Of a stretch of DNA of 64,000 nt, positions 33,368-41,321 are shown piece after piece (positions within the stretch are counted from its first letter, which is position 1; each line of letters starts with the position of its first letter). The stretch spans positions 1,488,001 through 1,552,000 of the forward strand of contig NZ_JAZAPB010000002.1 in the NCBI RefSeq assembly GCF_036321025.1, given 5' to 3'. The notes beneath the pieces were generated by a model, which saw nothing but the letters and a program-made list of their open reading frames with translations, was not told the DNA's origin and made no database searches. The DNA comes from Alteraurantiacibacter hainanensis. Lineage in GTDB: Bacteria > Pseudomonadota > Alphaproteobacteria > Sphingomonadales > Sphingomonadaceae. Position numbers and translations under genes: made by a program.

Positions 33368-35377
33368 ATGATCAGAACAATTTCGGCAGGACTGCTCGCC
33401 AGCGTAGCCTTCGCCACCCCCGCCCTGGCGGGCAGCTACTATCCCGTACTCGGCCCGGTGATGACCGATCCCAGTGTCGAGGAGCTGGGCGCGCGCTGCA
33501 ACTTCTATCTCGATCAGCTGGGCCTGCACCGCGACGCGATCATCGGCAGCCAGTCCGAGCCCAGCGTCGATACGACCCTGCGCCGGCTGGATGATACAAC
33601 GGCCATCCTGTCGGGCGCACAAGGCGAGTTCCAGCTCTACCAGCAGGTGCTGCTGGAGCCGGAACTGAGACAGGCGGCGGGCGACTGCACCGTTTCGCTC
33701 GGCTCGTTCGCCAGCCAGCTGAACCTGTCGCAGCCGATCTACCAGAAGCTGACCGCCATCGACGCAAGCGACGCGGACGAGCTCACGCAGGCCTATCTGA
33801 CCGACCTCATCGCCGACTACGAACGCGCCGGCGTTGGCCTCGACGATGGCCCGCGCGCCCGCGTGCAGGAAATCCGCGATCGGCTCAGCCAGCTCAGCTC
33901 GGATTTCGCCCGCAATATCGCCGAGGACGTGCGCACGATCCAGGTCACGCCGGAGGAACTGGAGGGCGTTCCGCAGGACTTCATCGACGCGCGCGAGGTC
34001 GGGGAGGATGGCACGATCACGCTGACCACGGCCTACACCGACTACCAGCCGGTGATGACCTACGCCGAGAGCGACGATCTGCGCCGCCGATTCTCCGAGG
34101 TCTATTCCCAGCGCGCGTGGCCGGAAAATGACGAGGTGCTGCGCGAAATCTTCACCCTGCGGCGCGAACTGGCCAACATTCTCGGTCGCGAAAGCTATGC
34201 CGCGCTCAGTTTCGAGAACCGGATGCTGAACACCCCGGACAAGGTCGAGACGCTGATCGCCGACACTGCCGCCGCGGCCCGCCCGGTGGCGGAGTACGAC
34301 TACGCCCAGTCGCTGGCTGTTCTGCAGGAATTGCAACCCGGCGCGACGGCGATCATGCCCTGGCAGACAGGCTGGCTCAGCCCGAAGGTGCAGCAGGCCA
34401 ACTACGATTACGATCCGCAGGAAGCACGCCAGTATTTCGCTTACGACAACGTTCGCGACGGCGTCTTCGCACTGACGGAGCGGCTGTTCGACGTCGAGAT
34501 TCGCGACTGGGACACCCCAGTTTGGCATGAAAGCGTGGAGGCGCTGGAAGTTGTCGACGAGGGCGAAGTGATCGGGCGCTTCTATCTCGATTCGCACCCG
34601 CGGCCGGGCAAGTTTACCCACGCCAATGTCGTGCCGATGTACTGGGGCGATCCGGACTACGGCCCGCCGACCACCGCGCTGGTGCAGAACCTGCCGCAGG
34701 GAGACCACTCCACCGGCCTGATGGAACACGGCCAGGTCGAGACGTTCCTGCACGAATTCGGGCACGTGCTGCACGTGATCTTCGGCGGCACGCAGGAATG
34801 GGCGGGCCTGACCCCCATCGGCATCGAATGGGACTTCATCGAGGCGCCCTCGCAGATGCTGGAGAACTGGCTGCTCGATTACGACACGCTGGCCACCTTC
34901 GCGGTGAACGCCGAGGGCGAAACTATTCCGCGCGACCTGGTGGAGCGGATGAACCGCGTCGCCTATTTCAACCAGGGCATGATGGAGATGAGCCAGCTGG
35001 GCCTGTCGAACATCGCGCTGAAGTTCCATACGGAGCCGGTGCCGGACAATCTCGGCGCGGCGACACGTGCCTGGGGCAACGAGTATTCACTGATACCGGC
35101 GCCGGACTATTCGGAATTCCAGTCCGCCTTCAGTCACCTCGATGGCTACGAATCGAACTACTACACCTACGGCTGGTCACGCGTGATCGCCCAGGACCTG
35201 ATGAGCCGCTTCCGCGAGGAAGGCCTCACCAATCCCGAAACCGCGAACGACTATCGTCGCCTGATCCTGGAGCCGGGCGGCGCCAGGCCTGCGGCTGAAC
35301 TGGTGCGCGACTTCCTGGGCCGGGATGTGACGATGGATGCCTTCCGCGCCGAACTGGAACGCGGACTGGAACAGTGA
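33368..35377 (+). CDS. Exported M3-family zinc metallopeptidase
   Basis: A 669-residue oligopeptidase of the thimet/dipeptidyl carboxypeptidase type. The signal peptide (M-I-R-T-I-S-A-G-L-L-A-S-V-A-F-A then T-P-A-L-A-G) points to the periplasm, unlike cytoplasmic OpdA. The zinc site F-L-H-E-F-G-H-V-L-H carries H-E-x-x-H, and E-A-P-S-Q-M-L-E-N-W provides the third ligand. A further M3 motif is the Y-x-Y region E-S-N-Y-Y-T-Y-G-W. ATG 33368 follows AAGGA and starts the signal peptide. It is divergent from the M28 peptidase gene and convergent with proS. Confidence 0.93.
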   Translation: MIRTISAGLLASVAFATPALAGSYYPVLGPVMTDPSVEELGARCNFYLDQLGLHRDAIIGSQSEPSVDTTLRRLDDTTAILSGAQGEFQLYQQVLLEPELRQAAGDCTVSLGSFASQLNLSQPIYQKLTAIDASDADELTQAYLTDLIADYERAGVGLDDGPRARVQEIRDRLSQLSSDFARNIAEDVRTIQVTPEELEGVPQDFIDAREVGEDGTITLTTAYTDYQPVMTYAESDDLRRRFSEVYSQRAWPENDEVLREIFTLRRELANILGRESYAALSFENRMLNTPDKVETLIADTAAAARPVAEYDYAQSLAVLQELQPGATAIMPWQTGWLSPKVQQANYDYDPQEARQYFAYDNVRDGVFALTERLFDVEIRDWDTPVWHESVEALEVVDEGEVIGRFYLDSHPRPGKFTHANVVPMYWGDPDYGPPTTALVQNLPQGDHSTGLMEHGQVETFLHEFGHVLHVIFGGTQEWAGLTPIGIEWDFIEAPSQMLENWLLDYDTLATFAVNAEGETIPRDLVERMNRVAYFNQGMMEMSQLGLSNIALKFHTEPVPDNLGAATRAWGNEYSLIPAPDYSEFQSAFSHLDGYESNYYTYGWSRVIAQDLMSRFREEGLTNPETANDYRRLILEPGGARPAAELVRDFLGRDVTMDAFRAELERGLEQ

Positions 35378-35384
35378 AAGGCAG

Positions 35385-35409
35385 GGCGCGCGTCTAGTAA
35401 GCGCGCGCC
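35385..35409. terminator. GC-rich hairpin between convergent M3 peptidase gene and proS
   Basis: GGCGCGCG (35385-35392) and CGCGCGCC (35402-35409) pair perfectly around a 9-base loop, 8 bases past the M3 peptidase stop and covering the proS stop. No T-run follows on either strand, so it is a candidate bidirectional 3' stabiliser or weak terminator. Confidence 0.4.
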
Positions 35410-36938
35410 ACGTAGACGCGTTCCACCGCCGGCTCTCCGGTGAAGATGCACGTGCCGTCTGCGGGCGGCGCGTTCATCGGCACGTTGCGCAGGGTAAGGC
35501 GCAGCTCCTTCAGTTGCTCGACGACCTTGTCCAGCCCCTCCCCGGTGGGTTTGGACCATTGCACTTCCACCCAGCCCGGGTGCTTCTTGTCGCGCCCGAA
35601 ATGCGCGGCGAGCGCATCCATGTCCGTGATGTCGCGCACGATGTTCGCTTCGCGCCGTTCGCGCGCCTCCACCAGAAGGCCATTCTGCATGTCCGCCAGG
35701 ATCGTCGGCACGCTTTGCGCACACAGGTCGCGGTCAGGGTTCTGGAAGGCGGGCTTGCCGCTTTCCATGTCCCACAGCGCATCGCGGCGCAGCAGGCTGA
35801 CGACCCCGTTCTCCATGTCACGCGGACCGACTTCGATGATCACCGGCGCGCCCTTGCGGACCCAGTCCCAGCGCTTGGCCGCTGCCTTGCCGGGCCGCTT
35901 GTCCAGCAGCACGCGCGCGCTCTCGCCAAGCACGGTCTGTCCAGCGATGGCGGCACGCAGCCCCTCGCAGTAGTCCAGCAGGGCCTCATCCTCGGGCTTG
36001 TCGCGCAGCATGGGCAGGATGACCACCTGGAAGGGCGCGAGCGCGGGCGGGACGCGCAGCCCGTCGTCATCGCCGTGAACCATGATGAGGCCGCCCACCA
36101 TGCGGGTGGAAACACCCCAGCTGACCGTATGGCAGAGTTCCTCGCGGCCTTCGCTGTTCTGGAAGTGGATGTTGGCGGCGTGGGCAAAATTGGTGCCGAG
36201 ATAGTGGCTCGTCCCCGCCTGCAGCGCCTTGCCGTCCTGCATCATGGCCTCGATCGACCATGTTTCCAGCGCGCCGGGAAAACGCTCGTTCTCCGGCTTT
36301 TCCCCGGCGATCACGGGGATGGCGACGTCTTCCTCGGCAAAGGCACGGTACATCTCGAGAGCCATCATCGTCTCGTCCCTCGCCTCCTCGGCGGAGGCGT
36401 GGGCGGAATGCCCCTCCTGCCACAGGAACTCGCTGGTGCGCAGGAACATGCGGGTTCGCATTTCCCAGCGCACGACGTTGGCCCACTGGTTCAGGCGCAG
36501 CGGCAGATCGCGCCAGCTCTGCACCCAGCGGCTCATGGCATCGCCGATGATCGTTTCCGAGGTGGGGCGCACCACCAGCGGCTCTTCCAGCTTCGCTTCG
36601 GGATCGGGCATCAGACCGCCCTCGCCATCGGAGATAAGGCGGTGATGGGTGACGACCGCCATTTCCTTGGCGAAGCCCTCGACATGCTGGGCCTCCCGCT
36701 CGAAATTGGCGAGCGGGATGAACAGCGGGAAATAGGCGTTCTGGACGCCCGCTGCCTTGATCCGGTCGTCCAGCAGGCGCTGCATCCGCTCCCAGATGCC
36801 ATAACCCCACGGCTTGATGATCATGCAGCCGCGGACGCCCGATTCCTCGGCCATGTCGGCGGCGGATATGACCTCCTGGTACCAGGCAGCGAAGTCGTCT
36901 GCGCGCTTGGCGTTGAGGGCGTGGCGGATGGCAGTCAT
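35394..36938 (-). CDS. proS: Prolyl-tRNA synthetase, archaeal/eukaryotic type (ProS type 3)
   Basis: A 514-residue class II synthetase. The class II motifs are visible: motif 2 R-W-E-M-R-T-R-M-F-L-R-T-S-E-F-L-W-Q-E-G-H-S-A-H, and V-R-P-T-S-E-T before it. The E-G-H-S-A-H motif, I-I-K-P-W-G-Y-G-I-W-E near the N-terminus and the C-terminal extension ending in Tyr are marks of the archaeal/eukaryotic-type enzyme; there is no editing insertion between motifs 2 and 3 as in the E. coli type. The C-terminal C-I-F-T-G-E region has only one Cys, so the zinc-binding site of archaeal forms is degenerate. ATG 36938 begins at the conserved N-terminus. Confidence 0.94.
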   Translation of the reverse strand: MTAIRHALNAKRADDFAAWYQEVISAADMAEESGVRGCMIIKPWGYGIWERMQRLLDDRIKAAGVQNAYFPLFIPLANFEREAQHVEGFAKEMAVVTHHRLISDGEGGLMPDPEAKLEEPLVVRPTSETIIGDAMSRWVQSWRDLPLRLNQWANVVRWEMRTRMFLRTSEFLWQEGHSAHASAEEARDETMMALEMYRAFAEEDVAIPVIAGEKPENERFPGALETWSIEAMMQDGKALQAGTSHYLGTNFAHAANIHFQNSEGREELCHTVSWGVSTRMVGGLIMVHGDDDGLRVPPALAPFQVVILPMLRDKPEDEALLDYCEGLRAAIAGQTVLGESARVLLDKRPGKAAAKRWDWVRKGAPVIIEVGPRDMENGVVSLLRRDALWDMESGKPAFQNPDRDLCAQSVPTILADMQNGLLVEARERREANIVRDITDMDALAAHFGRDKKHPGWVEVQWSKPTGEGLDKVVEQLKELRLTLRNVPMNAPPADGTCIFTGEPAVERVYVARAY

Positions 36939-36976
36939 GGGCTTGGATCCAGAGTGGGAATCGATACGAAGCCCCA

Positions 36977-36997
36977 ATGACGCGCGCGAGGCGTCAT
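36977..36997. promoter_or_regulatory. Inverted repeat in the phaR-proS gap
   Basis: ATGACGC (36977-36983) and GCGTCAT (36991-36997) form a perfect 7-bp inverted repeat with a 7-base spacer, 39 bases upstream of the proS ATG and 53 bases after the phaR stop. It has no T-tract, so it is more like a protein operator or a 5' leader hairpin than a terminator. Confidence 0.35.
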
Positions 36998-37049
36998 GTC
37001 GAGACTTGCGTCGATGCAGGTGGGGTCGGCCGGGAAGACCGCGTGAATT

Positions 37050-37613
37050 CTAGTTGTCGAACTTGTCGAGCTTGCGCTGCATCTCGGCCATCTGGGCCTT
37101 CAGCGCCTCGATATCGTCCTTGCTCGAAGCCTCGTTGGCAGGCTCGCCAGTCGCGGCCCCCTTGGCGCCGGGCATGAATGCACCCGCCGCCGCCTGGAAC
37201 ATCGCCATGTTCTGCTCTGCGATCTTGGAAAACGCGTCCGGCCCCATGCTCGACTTGAAGGCTTCCTGCAGCTTGGTCTGGTTGGTGCGGAAGTTTTCCA
37301 TCGTCGCTTCGAGATAGGGCGGCATCATCGACTGCATCGAATTGCCGTACATGGAAATGAGCTCGCGCAGAAAGCTGACCGGCAGCATGTGCTCGCCGTT
37401 CGCCTCTTCCTCCATGATGATCTGGGTCAGGATCGCATGGGTGATATCGCTGCCCGTCTTGGCGTCCAGAACCTGGAAATCCACGCCCGTCCGAACCATT
37501 CGCGCCAGGTCGTCAAGCGTGATGTAGCTGGATGACCTGGTGTTGTAGAGGCGCCGATTAGCGTACTTCTTGATGATAATCGGTTCGCCGTCGGCGGTCT
37601 TTTTTGCGGCCAT
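37050..37613 (-). CDS. phaR: Polyhydroxyalkanoate synthesis repressor PhaR
   Basis: A 187-residue PHA-granule-associated repressor. The N-terminal DNA/PHB-binding domain is clear (I-I-I-K-K-Y-A-N-R-R-L-Y-N-T, then S-S-Y-I-T-L-D-D-L-A). It is followed by the PHB accumulation regulatory domain (I-L-T-Q-I-I-M-E-E-E and L-P-V-S-F-L-R-E-L-I). The C-terminal part (from about residue 130) is Met/Ala-rich and ends in a coiled-coil-like segment with K-A-Q-M-A-E-M-Q-R-K-L. It represses phasin and PHA genes, which are not in this window. Confidence 0.94.
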   Translation of the reverse strand: MAAKKTADGEPIIIKKYANRRLYNTRSSSYITLDDLARMVRTGVDFQVLDAKTGSDITHAILTQIIMEEEANGEHMLPVSFLRELISMYGNSMQSMMPPYLEATMENFRTNQTKLQEAFKSSMGPDAFSKIAEQNMAMFQAAAGAFMPGAKGAATGEPANEASSKDDIEALKAQMAEMQRKLDKFDN

Positions 37614-37673
37614 GATGCGGATCCCTGCCCTTAGTGTGGTCGCATCTTAGCACTCGCAGCATGAATTTAGCAA

Positions 37674-38732
37674 TCAATCCCGATGGACAACCCGTTGTAA
37701 TCGCCTCCCAAGCAGCGTGAGGAGCTCATATTGGGACAGTCCCGAGATTCTCGAAGCCTGCGGCAAACCATAGGGAAGGCTGCAAAAATCCCCTTCGCGA
37801 AGGTTCGAATCGCTGCAATCCACGATGACCATGTCCATCGAAACACGGCCGATTATCGGAAGTCGCTGCATTCCATGCTGCAATGCACCGCCCTCGCCCC
37901 AGCTGCGAAGGATGCCGTCGGCGTAGCCTATTGAAATCGTTGCCGCCCGCATGGGGCGATCCGCGCGCCAGGTTGCGTTGTATCCCACGTAGTCCCCTGC
38001 ATGCAGCTCTCGCATCTGCAAAATGGCTGCTTCGGGAAACGCGACCTGGCGGATCGCGCCTTCCAGTTCGGGTCGCGGAACGCCGCCATAGATGGCGAGC
38101 CCCGGACGCGTCAGGTCGAAGTGATAGTCCTGCCCCAGCGCGATGCCTGCGCTGTTGGCGAGACTGTAGTTCTTCGCATCGAACCGCGACACTGCTTCGC
38201 GAAAGACAGCCAGCTGGACCTCATTCTGCGCGCTGTCCTCGTCGGCAGAGGCGAGATGCGACATCAGCGTATCGATCTCCAGCTCCTGCAACGCGCCCTC
38301 CCCCAGCCGTGCGGGCTCGATGCCAAGCCGGTTGATGCCGCTGTCCACCATGAGGTGGCACGGCCCTCCCCCGCTTTCGAGCCACAGCTGCGCCTGGCGC
38401 AGCGAATTGATGACCGGGAGCGCCCCCGTGGCGCGGGCGAACTGCGCTTCCTCTGCGTTGCCTACGCCATGCAGCACCGCGATCGTATCGCCAGCTGTGT
38501 GTTTCAGGACAGCCGGAACCTCGCTCCAGTGCGCCACGAAGAAGTTCCGGGCACCCGCCGACAGGAGGGCCGGCATTACCATGTCGATCCCCAGGCCATA
38601 GCCATCGGCCTTTACCGCAGCCCCGGCTCTCGCGCTTCCCGACATGCGGTCGAGCGTTCGCCAGTTCGCGATCAGGGCATCTGTGTCGATCCGCAGGCGC
38701 AGGCTGGCGGGCGGTCTATCGGGCAGGGTCAT
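37674..38732 (-). CDS. alr: Alanine racemase
   Basis: A 352-residue PLP enzyme that makes D-alanine for peptidoglycan. The PLP-binding lysine lies in A-A-V-K-A-D-G-Y-G-L-G, and the barrel and C-terminal motifs V-G-Y-N-A-T-W (catalytic Tyr) and G-R-V-S-M-D-M match the family. ATG 38732 overlaps the transporter gene by 17 bases, so the two are probably coupled. DacA, also encoded here, removes the terminal D-alanine that this enzyme supplies. Confidence 0.94.
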   Translation of the reverse strand: MTLPDRPPASLRLRIDTDALIANWRTLDRMSGSARAGAAVKADGYGLGIDMVMPALLSAGARNFFVAHWSEVPAVLKHTAGDTIAVLHGVGNAEEAQFARATGALPVINSLRQAQLWLESGGGPCHLMVDSGINRLGIEPARLGEGALQELEIDTLMSHLASADEDSAQNEVQLAVFREAVSRFDAKNYSLANSAGIALGQDYHFDLTRPGLAIYGGVPRPELEGAIRQVAFPEAAILQMRELHAGDYVGYNATWRADRPMRAATISIGYADGILRSWGEGGALQHGMQRLPIIGRVSMDMVIVDCSDSNLREGDFCSLPYGLPQASRISGLSQYELLTLLGRRLQRVVHRD

Positions 38733-40335
38733 CTTCGAAATCGCGCGGTGGTCCTCCCGGTATGCCCCACCAGGCGACGACGACGCCGAAGGCGACCACG
38801 GCCCAGGTGTACCACAGGCCCGAATAGACATCGCCCGTGCGCGCCACGATGTATCCGGCGATCAGCGGCAGGAAGCCGCCAAGGTAGCCCGCGCCGATAT
38901 GGTAGGGGATGGAGAGCGAGGAATAGCGGATCTGCGGCGGGAACATCTCTGCCAGCAGCGCTGCGACCGTGCCGTAGGTGAGCGCCGACAACACGCCGAA
39001 CACCAGCAGCAAGCCAAGGATGCCGATGATGTTGGGCAGTGGCGGGGTCTGGACCGAGAAGTCGTAGCCCTGCGCTTCCAGCGCGGACTGGATCGTGCCG
39101 CGCCTGTTGCCTTCGTCGAGGGCGCTGTAATCGAGGCTGGCCCCGCCGATGGTGAGGCTGGAAGCCCCGCTACGCAGGTCGTAGGGGACGCCCAGGGCGG
39201 TAAGGTCCTGCAGCACCCTTCCGCATTGGGTCGCCTGAACCTCCGCGAAGGGATCGAAGCTGCAATCCGCGCCGCTCACGACTACCGGAGCTTCCTCGGC
39301 GCTTTTTTGCAGGCCCGGATTGGCAAGCGAGCCCATACCCCAGAACAGCGGGAAAATCAGTGCCAAGGTGGCCAGCGCGCCGATGATGATCGGCTTCTTG
39401 CGGCCGATCCTGTCGGACCAGCGGCCGACCACGAGATAGAGACCCATGGCCATGGAGCCCGCCAACAGCATGATGATCTCCACTAGGCCCTCCTCCACGC
39501 GCATCGGCCCGCGCAGGAAGGAGAGGCTGGAGAAGAAGGCGGTGTACCAGATCGTAGTCAGGATGCCAGTGATCCCGAACAGCGCCACGAAGATGCGTCT
39601 TTTGTTGCCGGGATAGGTAAAGCTCTCCACGAACGGGTTTCCGGCCGTCTCGCCGGCTTCCTTCATGGCCTGGAAAACCGGGCTTTCCGACAGCTTGAAG
39701 CGCATCCACAGCGATATGGCGAGCAGGATCAGGGAGAGCAGGAACGGGATACGCCAGCCCCAGGCGGCGAAATCGTCCGGCGGGATAAGGGCGCGGCAGG
39801 TCAGCACCACGAGGATGGAAAGCACGAAGCCGCCAACTACGCTGGCCTGGATGAAGCTGGTGTAGAAACCGCGCTTTTCGGGCGGCGCGTGCTCGGCGAC
39901 GTAGATGGCCGCCCCGCCGTATTCACCGCCCAGTGCCAGGCCCTGCAGGATGCGAAAGCCGATGACGATGATCGGCGCGGCCAGACCGATGCTGGCGGCA
40001 GTAGGGATCAGGCCGACGCCCGCGGTCGCCACGCCCATAAGCGTGACGGTGACGAGAAAGGTGTACTTGCGGCCCAGCCGGTCTCCCAGAAACCCGAACA
40101 GGATTGCGCCAAGCGGGCGGAAGCCGAAACCGACGGCAAAGCCAGCCCACACCAGCAGCGTCTGCAGCGTTTCGTTGTCGCTGGGGAAGAAGGCTGCACC
40201 GATCAGGCCTGCCAATGTGCCGTAGATGAAGAAATCGTACCATTCGAACACCGTGCCGGCCGAACTTGCCGCGATGACGAGGCGGATTTCCTTCTTGCTC
40301 GGTTCGTGAAAGGTTGGTGCGGCCGCTGTCGCCAT
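38716..40335 (-). CDS. MFS transporter (metabolite:H+ symporter type) with periplasmic insertion
   Basis: A 539-residue major-facilitator protein, about 100 residues longer than usual MHS members. The first half has the family F-E-W-Y-D-F-F-I-Y-G-T, the G-D-R-L-G-R-K loop after TM2 and G-G-E-Y-G-G in TM4. Between two transmembrane helices of the second half lies a soluble insertion (about residues 336-432) with two cysteines (Cys358, Cys371), which should face the periplasm. Substrate unknown; MHS transporters carry osmolytes and carboxylates. Overlaps alr. Confidence 0.88.
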   Translation of the reverse strand: MATAAAPTFHEPSKKEIRLVIAASSAGTVFEWYDFFIYGTLAGLIGAAFFPSDNETLQTLLVWAGFAVGFGFRPLGAILFGFLGDRLGRKYTFLVTVTLMGVATAGVGLIPTAASIGLAAPIIVIGFRILQGLALGGEYGGAAIYVAEHAPPEKRGFYTSFIQASVVGGFVLSILVVLTCRALIPPDDFAAWGWRIPFLLSLILLAISLWMRFKLSESPVFQAMKEAGETAGNPFVESFTYPGNKRRIFVALFGITGILTTIWYTAFFSSLSFLRGPMRVEEGLVEIIMLLAGSMAMGLYLVVGRWSDRIGRKKPIIIGALATLALIFPLFWGMGSLANPGLQKSAEEAPVVVSGADCSFDPFAEVQATQCGRVLQDLTALGVPYDLRSGASSLTIGGASLDYSALDEGNRRGTIQSALEAQGYDFSVQTPPLPNIIGILGLLLVFGVLSALTYGTVAALLAEMFPPQIRYSSLSIPYHIGAGYLGGFLPLIAGYIVARTGDVYSGLWYTWAVVAFGVVVAWWGIPGGPPRDFEDDPAR

Positions 40336-40365
40336 ATGCTCCCCCGGGAATGGTCAGGAGTTTGG

Positions 40366-40797
40366 TTAGCTTGCCTCAGCCGTGCTGGAAAGGGCCGCCA
40401 TCGCTGCCTTCCACGGCAACAGCATCGCGCCGTGACGTCCCGGATAGTCCCTCGCAGGGGCAATCAGTGCGATGTCGGGCCAATCGGGTTCTGTCCCGCC
40501 CTCCGAAAGCCAGGCCGCCATGGCATCGTGCGCCTTGCGAATATCGGCAGCATCCCTGCCCGCAGCATGGCGCGTGAAGATCGCCGCGGCAGCCTGTCCT
40601 ACGGCGCAGGCGCGCACTTTCAGGCCCACCTTCTCGATGCGCTTATCACCGTCGAGCAACAGATTGATCTCCAGCGTGGAGCCGCACGTGGGCGATCGGG
40701 CGGAGCCGAGGATCGTAGCCGTTTCGAGAAGCGGACTTTCTGCAAGCTCCACCGCGGCGGCGAGCATTTCGGGTGTGTAGAGCCGTTCCGCGCTCAT
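40366..40797 (-). CDS. IscU/NifU-like iron-sulfur scaffold, third Cys replaced
   Basis: A 143-residue homologue of the IscU/SufU family. Two of the three ligand cysteines are present: Cys38 (S-P-T-C-G-S) and Cys64 (R-A-C-A-V-G-Q-A). At the position of the third, normally R-x-x-C-x-L-L-P-W, it reads R-H-G-A-M-L-L-P-W, with Ala124. The conserved Asp after the first Cys-Gly is also changed to Ser. It is therefore unlikely to be a normal scaffold. It overlaps cvpA by 4 bases (ATGA), so it is translated with cvpA. Confidence 0.87.
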   Translation of the reverse strand: MSAERLYTPEMLAAAVELAESPLLETATILGSARSPTCGSTLEINLLLDGDKRIEKVGLKVRACAVGQAAAAIFTRHAAGRDAADIRKAHDAMAAWLSEGGTEPDWPDIALIAPARDYPGRHGAMLLPWKAAMAALSSTAEAS

Positions 40798-41309
40798 CCC
40801 GCCTGTTCTTCCAGCAGGCGTTCGCGCCTTTCAGCGATGATCTGCACCATGGCGCGCGATCCGGCATCGACAAGCTGGTAGGTTCGCGCCTCCGCAATCC
40901 ACACGGGGCGACCCTTCGATCCCCACACCGTGTCGTATCCCAGCACCAGCAGGGAAAAGGCCACGACCACGATCATGATGCCCTTCAGTGCGCCGAAGCC
41001 GAAGCCCAGCACCCTGTCGATCGGGCCGAGCACCGAATTGCGGGAAGATCGCCCGGCCACACGCGAAATGAGTTTCATGGCGGCATAGGGGATCAGCAGA
41101 AGCAGCGCGAAAGCGAAGATTGCGGCGGTGACGGGAGAACCCATGAAATCCAGGATCGCCGCGGTCAGGTCTGTATGCAGGAAGCGGATGGCAAAGATCG
41201 CGAGGACCCAGGCGGCTATCGACAGGACTTCCTGCACAAAGCCGCGCAGGAACCCGCCTATTGCGCCGACCCCCACGATCAGCAGCACGATAAGATCGAA
41301 GCCCGTCAT
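40794..41309 (-). CDS. CvpA family membrane protein
   Basis: A 171-residue inner-membrane protein starting M-T-G-F-D-L-I-V-L-L-I-V-G-V-G-A-I-G-G. Four hydrophobic segments lie at about residues 5-25, 30-46, 60-80 and 104-124, with the CvpA-type G-F-x-R-G-F-V-Q-E-V (residues 20-30) between the first two. Named after colicin V production, the family is linked to envelope stress resistance and cell-wall integrity in other bacteria. It lies 12 bases downstream of radA and overlaps the IscU-like gene. Confidence 0.88.
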   Translation of the reverse strand: MTGFDLIVLLIVGVGAIGGFLRGFVQEVLSIAAWVLAIFAIRFLHTDLTAAILDFMGSPVTAAIFAFALLLLIPYAAMKLISRVAGRSSRNSVLGPIDRVLGFGFGALKGIMIVVVAFSLLVLGYDTVWGSKGRPVWIAEARTYQLVDAGSRAMVQIIAERRERLLEEQAG

Positions 41310-41321
41310 CCGCGCAAGGAT

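Noticed and set aside
37647..37655. TTAGCACTC, an exact CIRCE left half-site, upstream of phaR
   Set aside because: The position of the right half (9 bases on) matches GAGTGCTAA at only 3 of 9 bases. A single 9-mer is expected about once in this much sequence, so it is probably chance.
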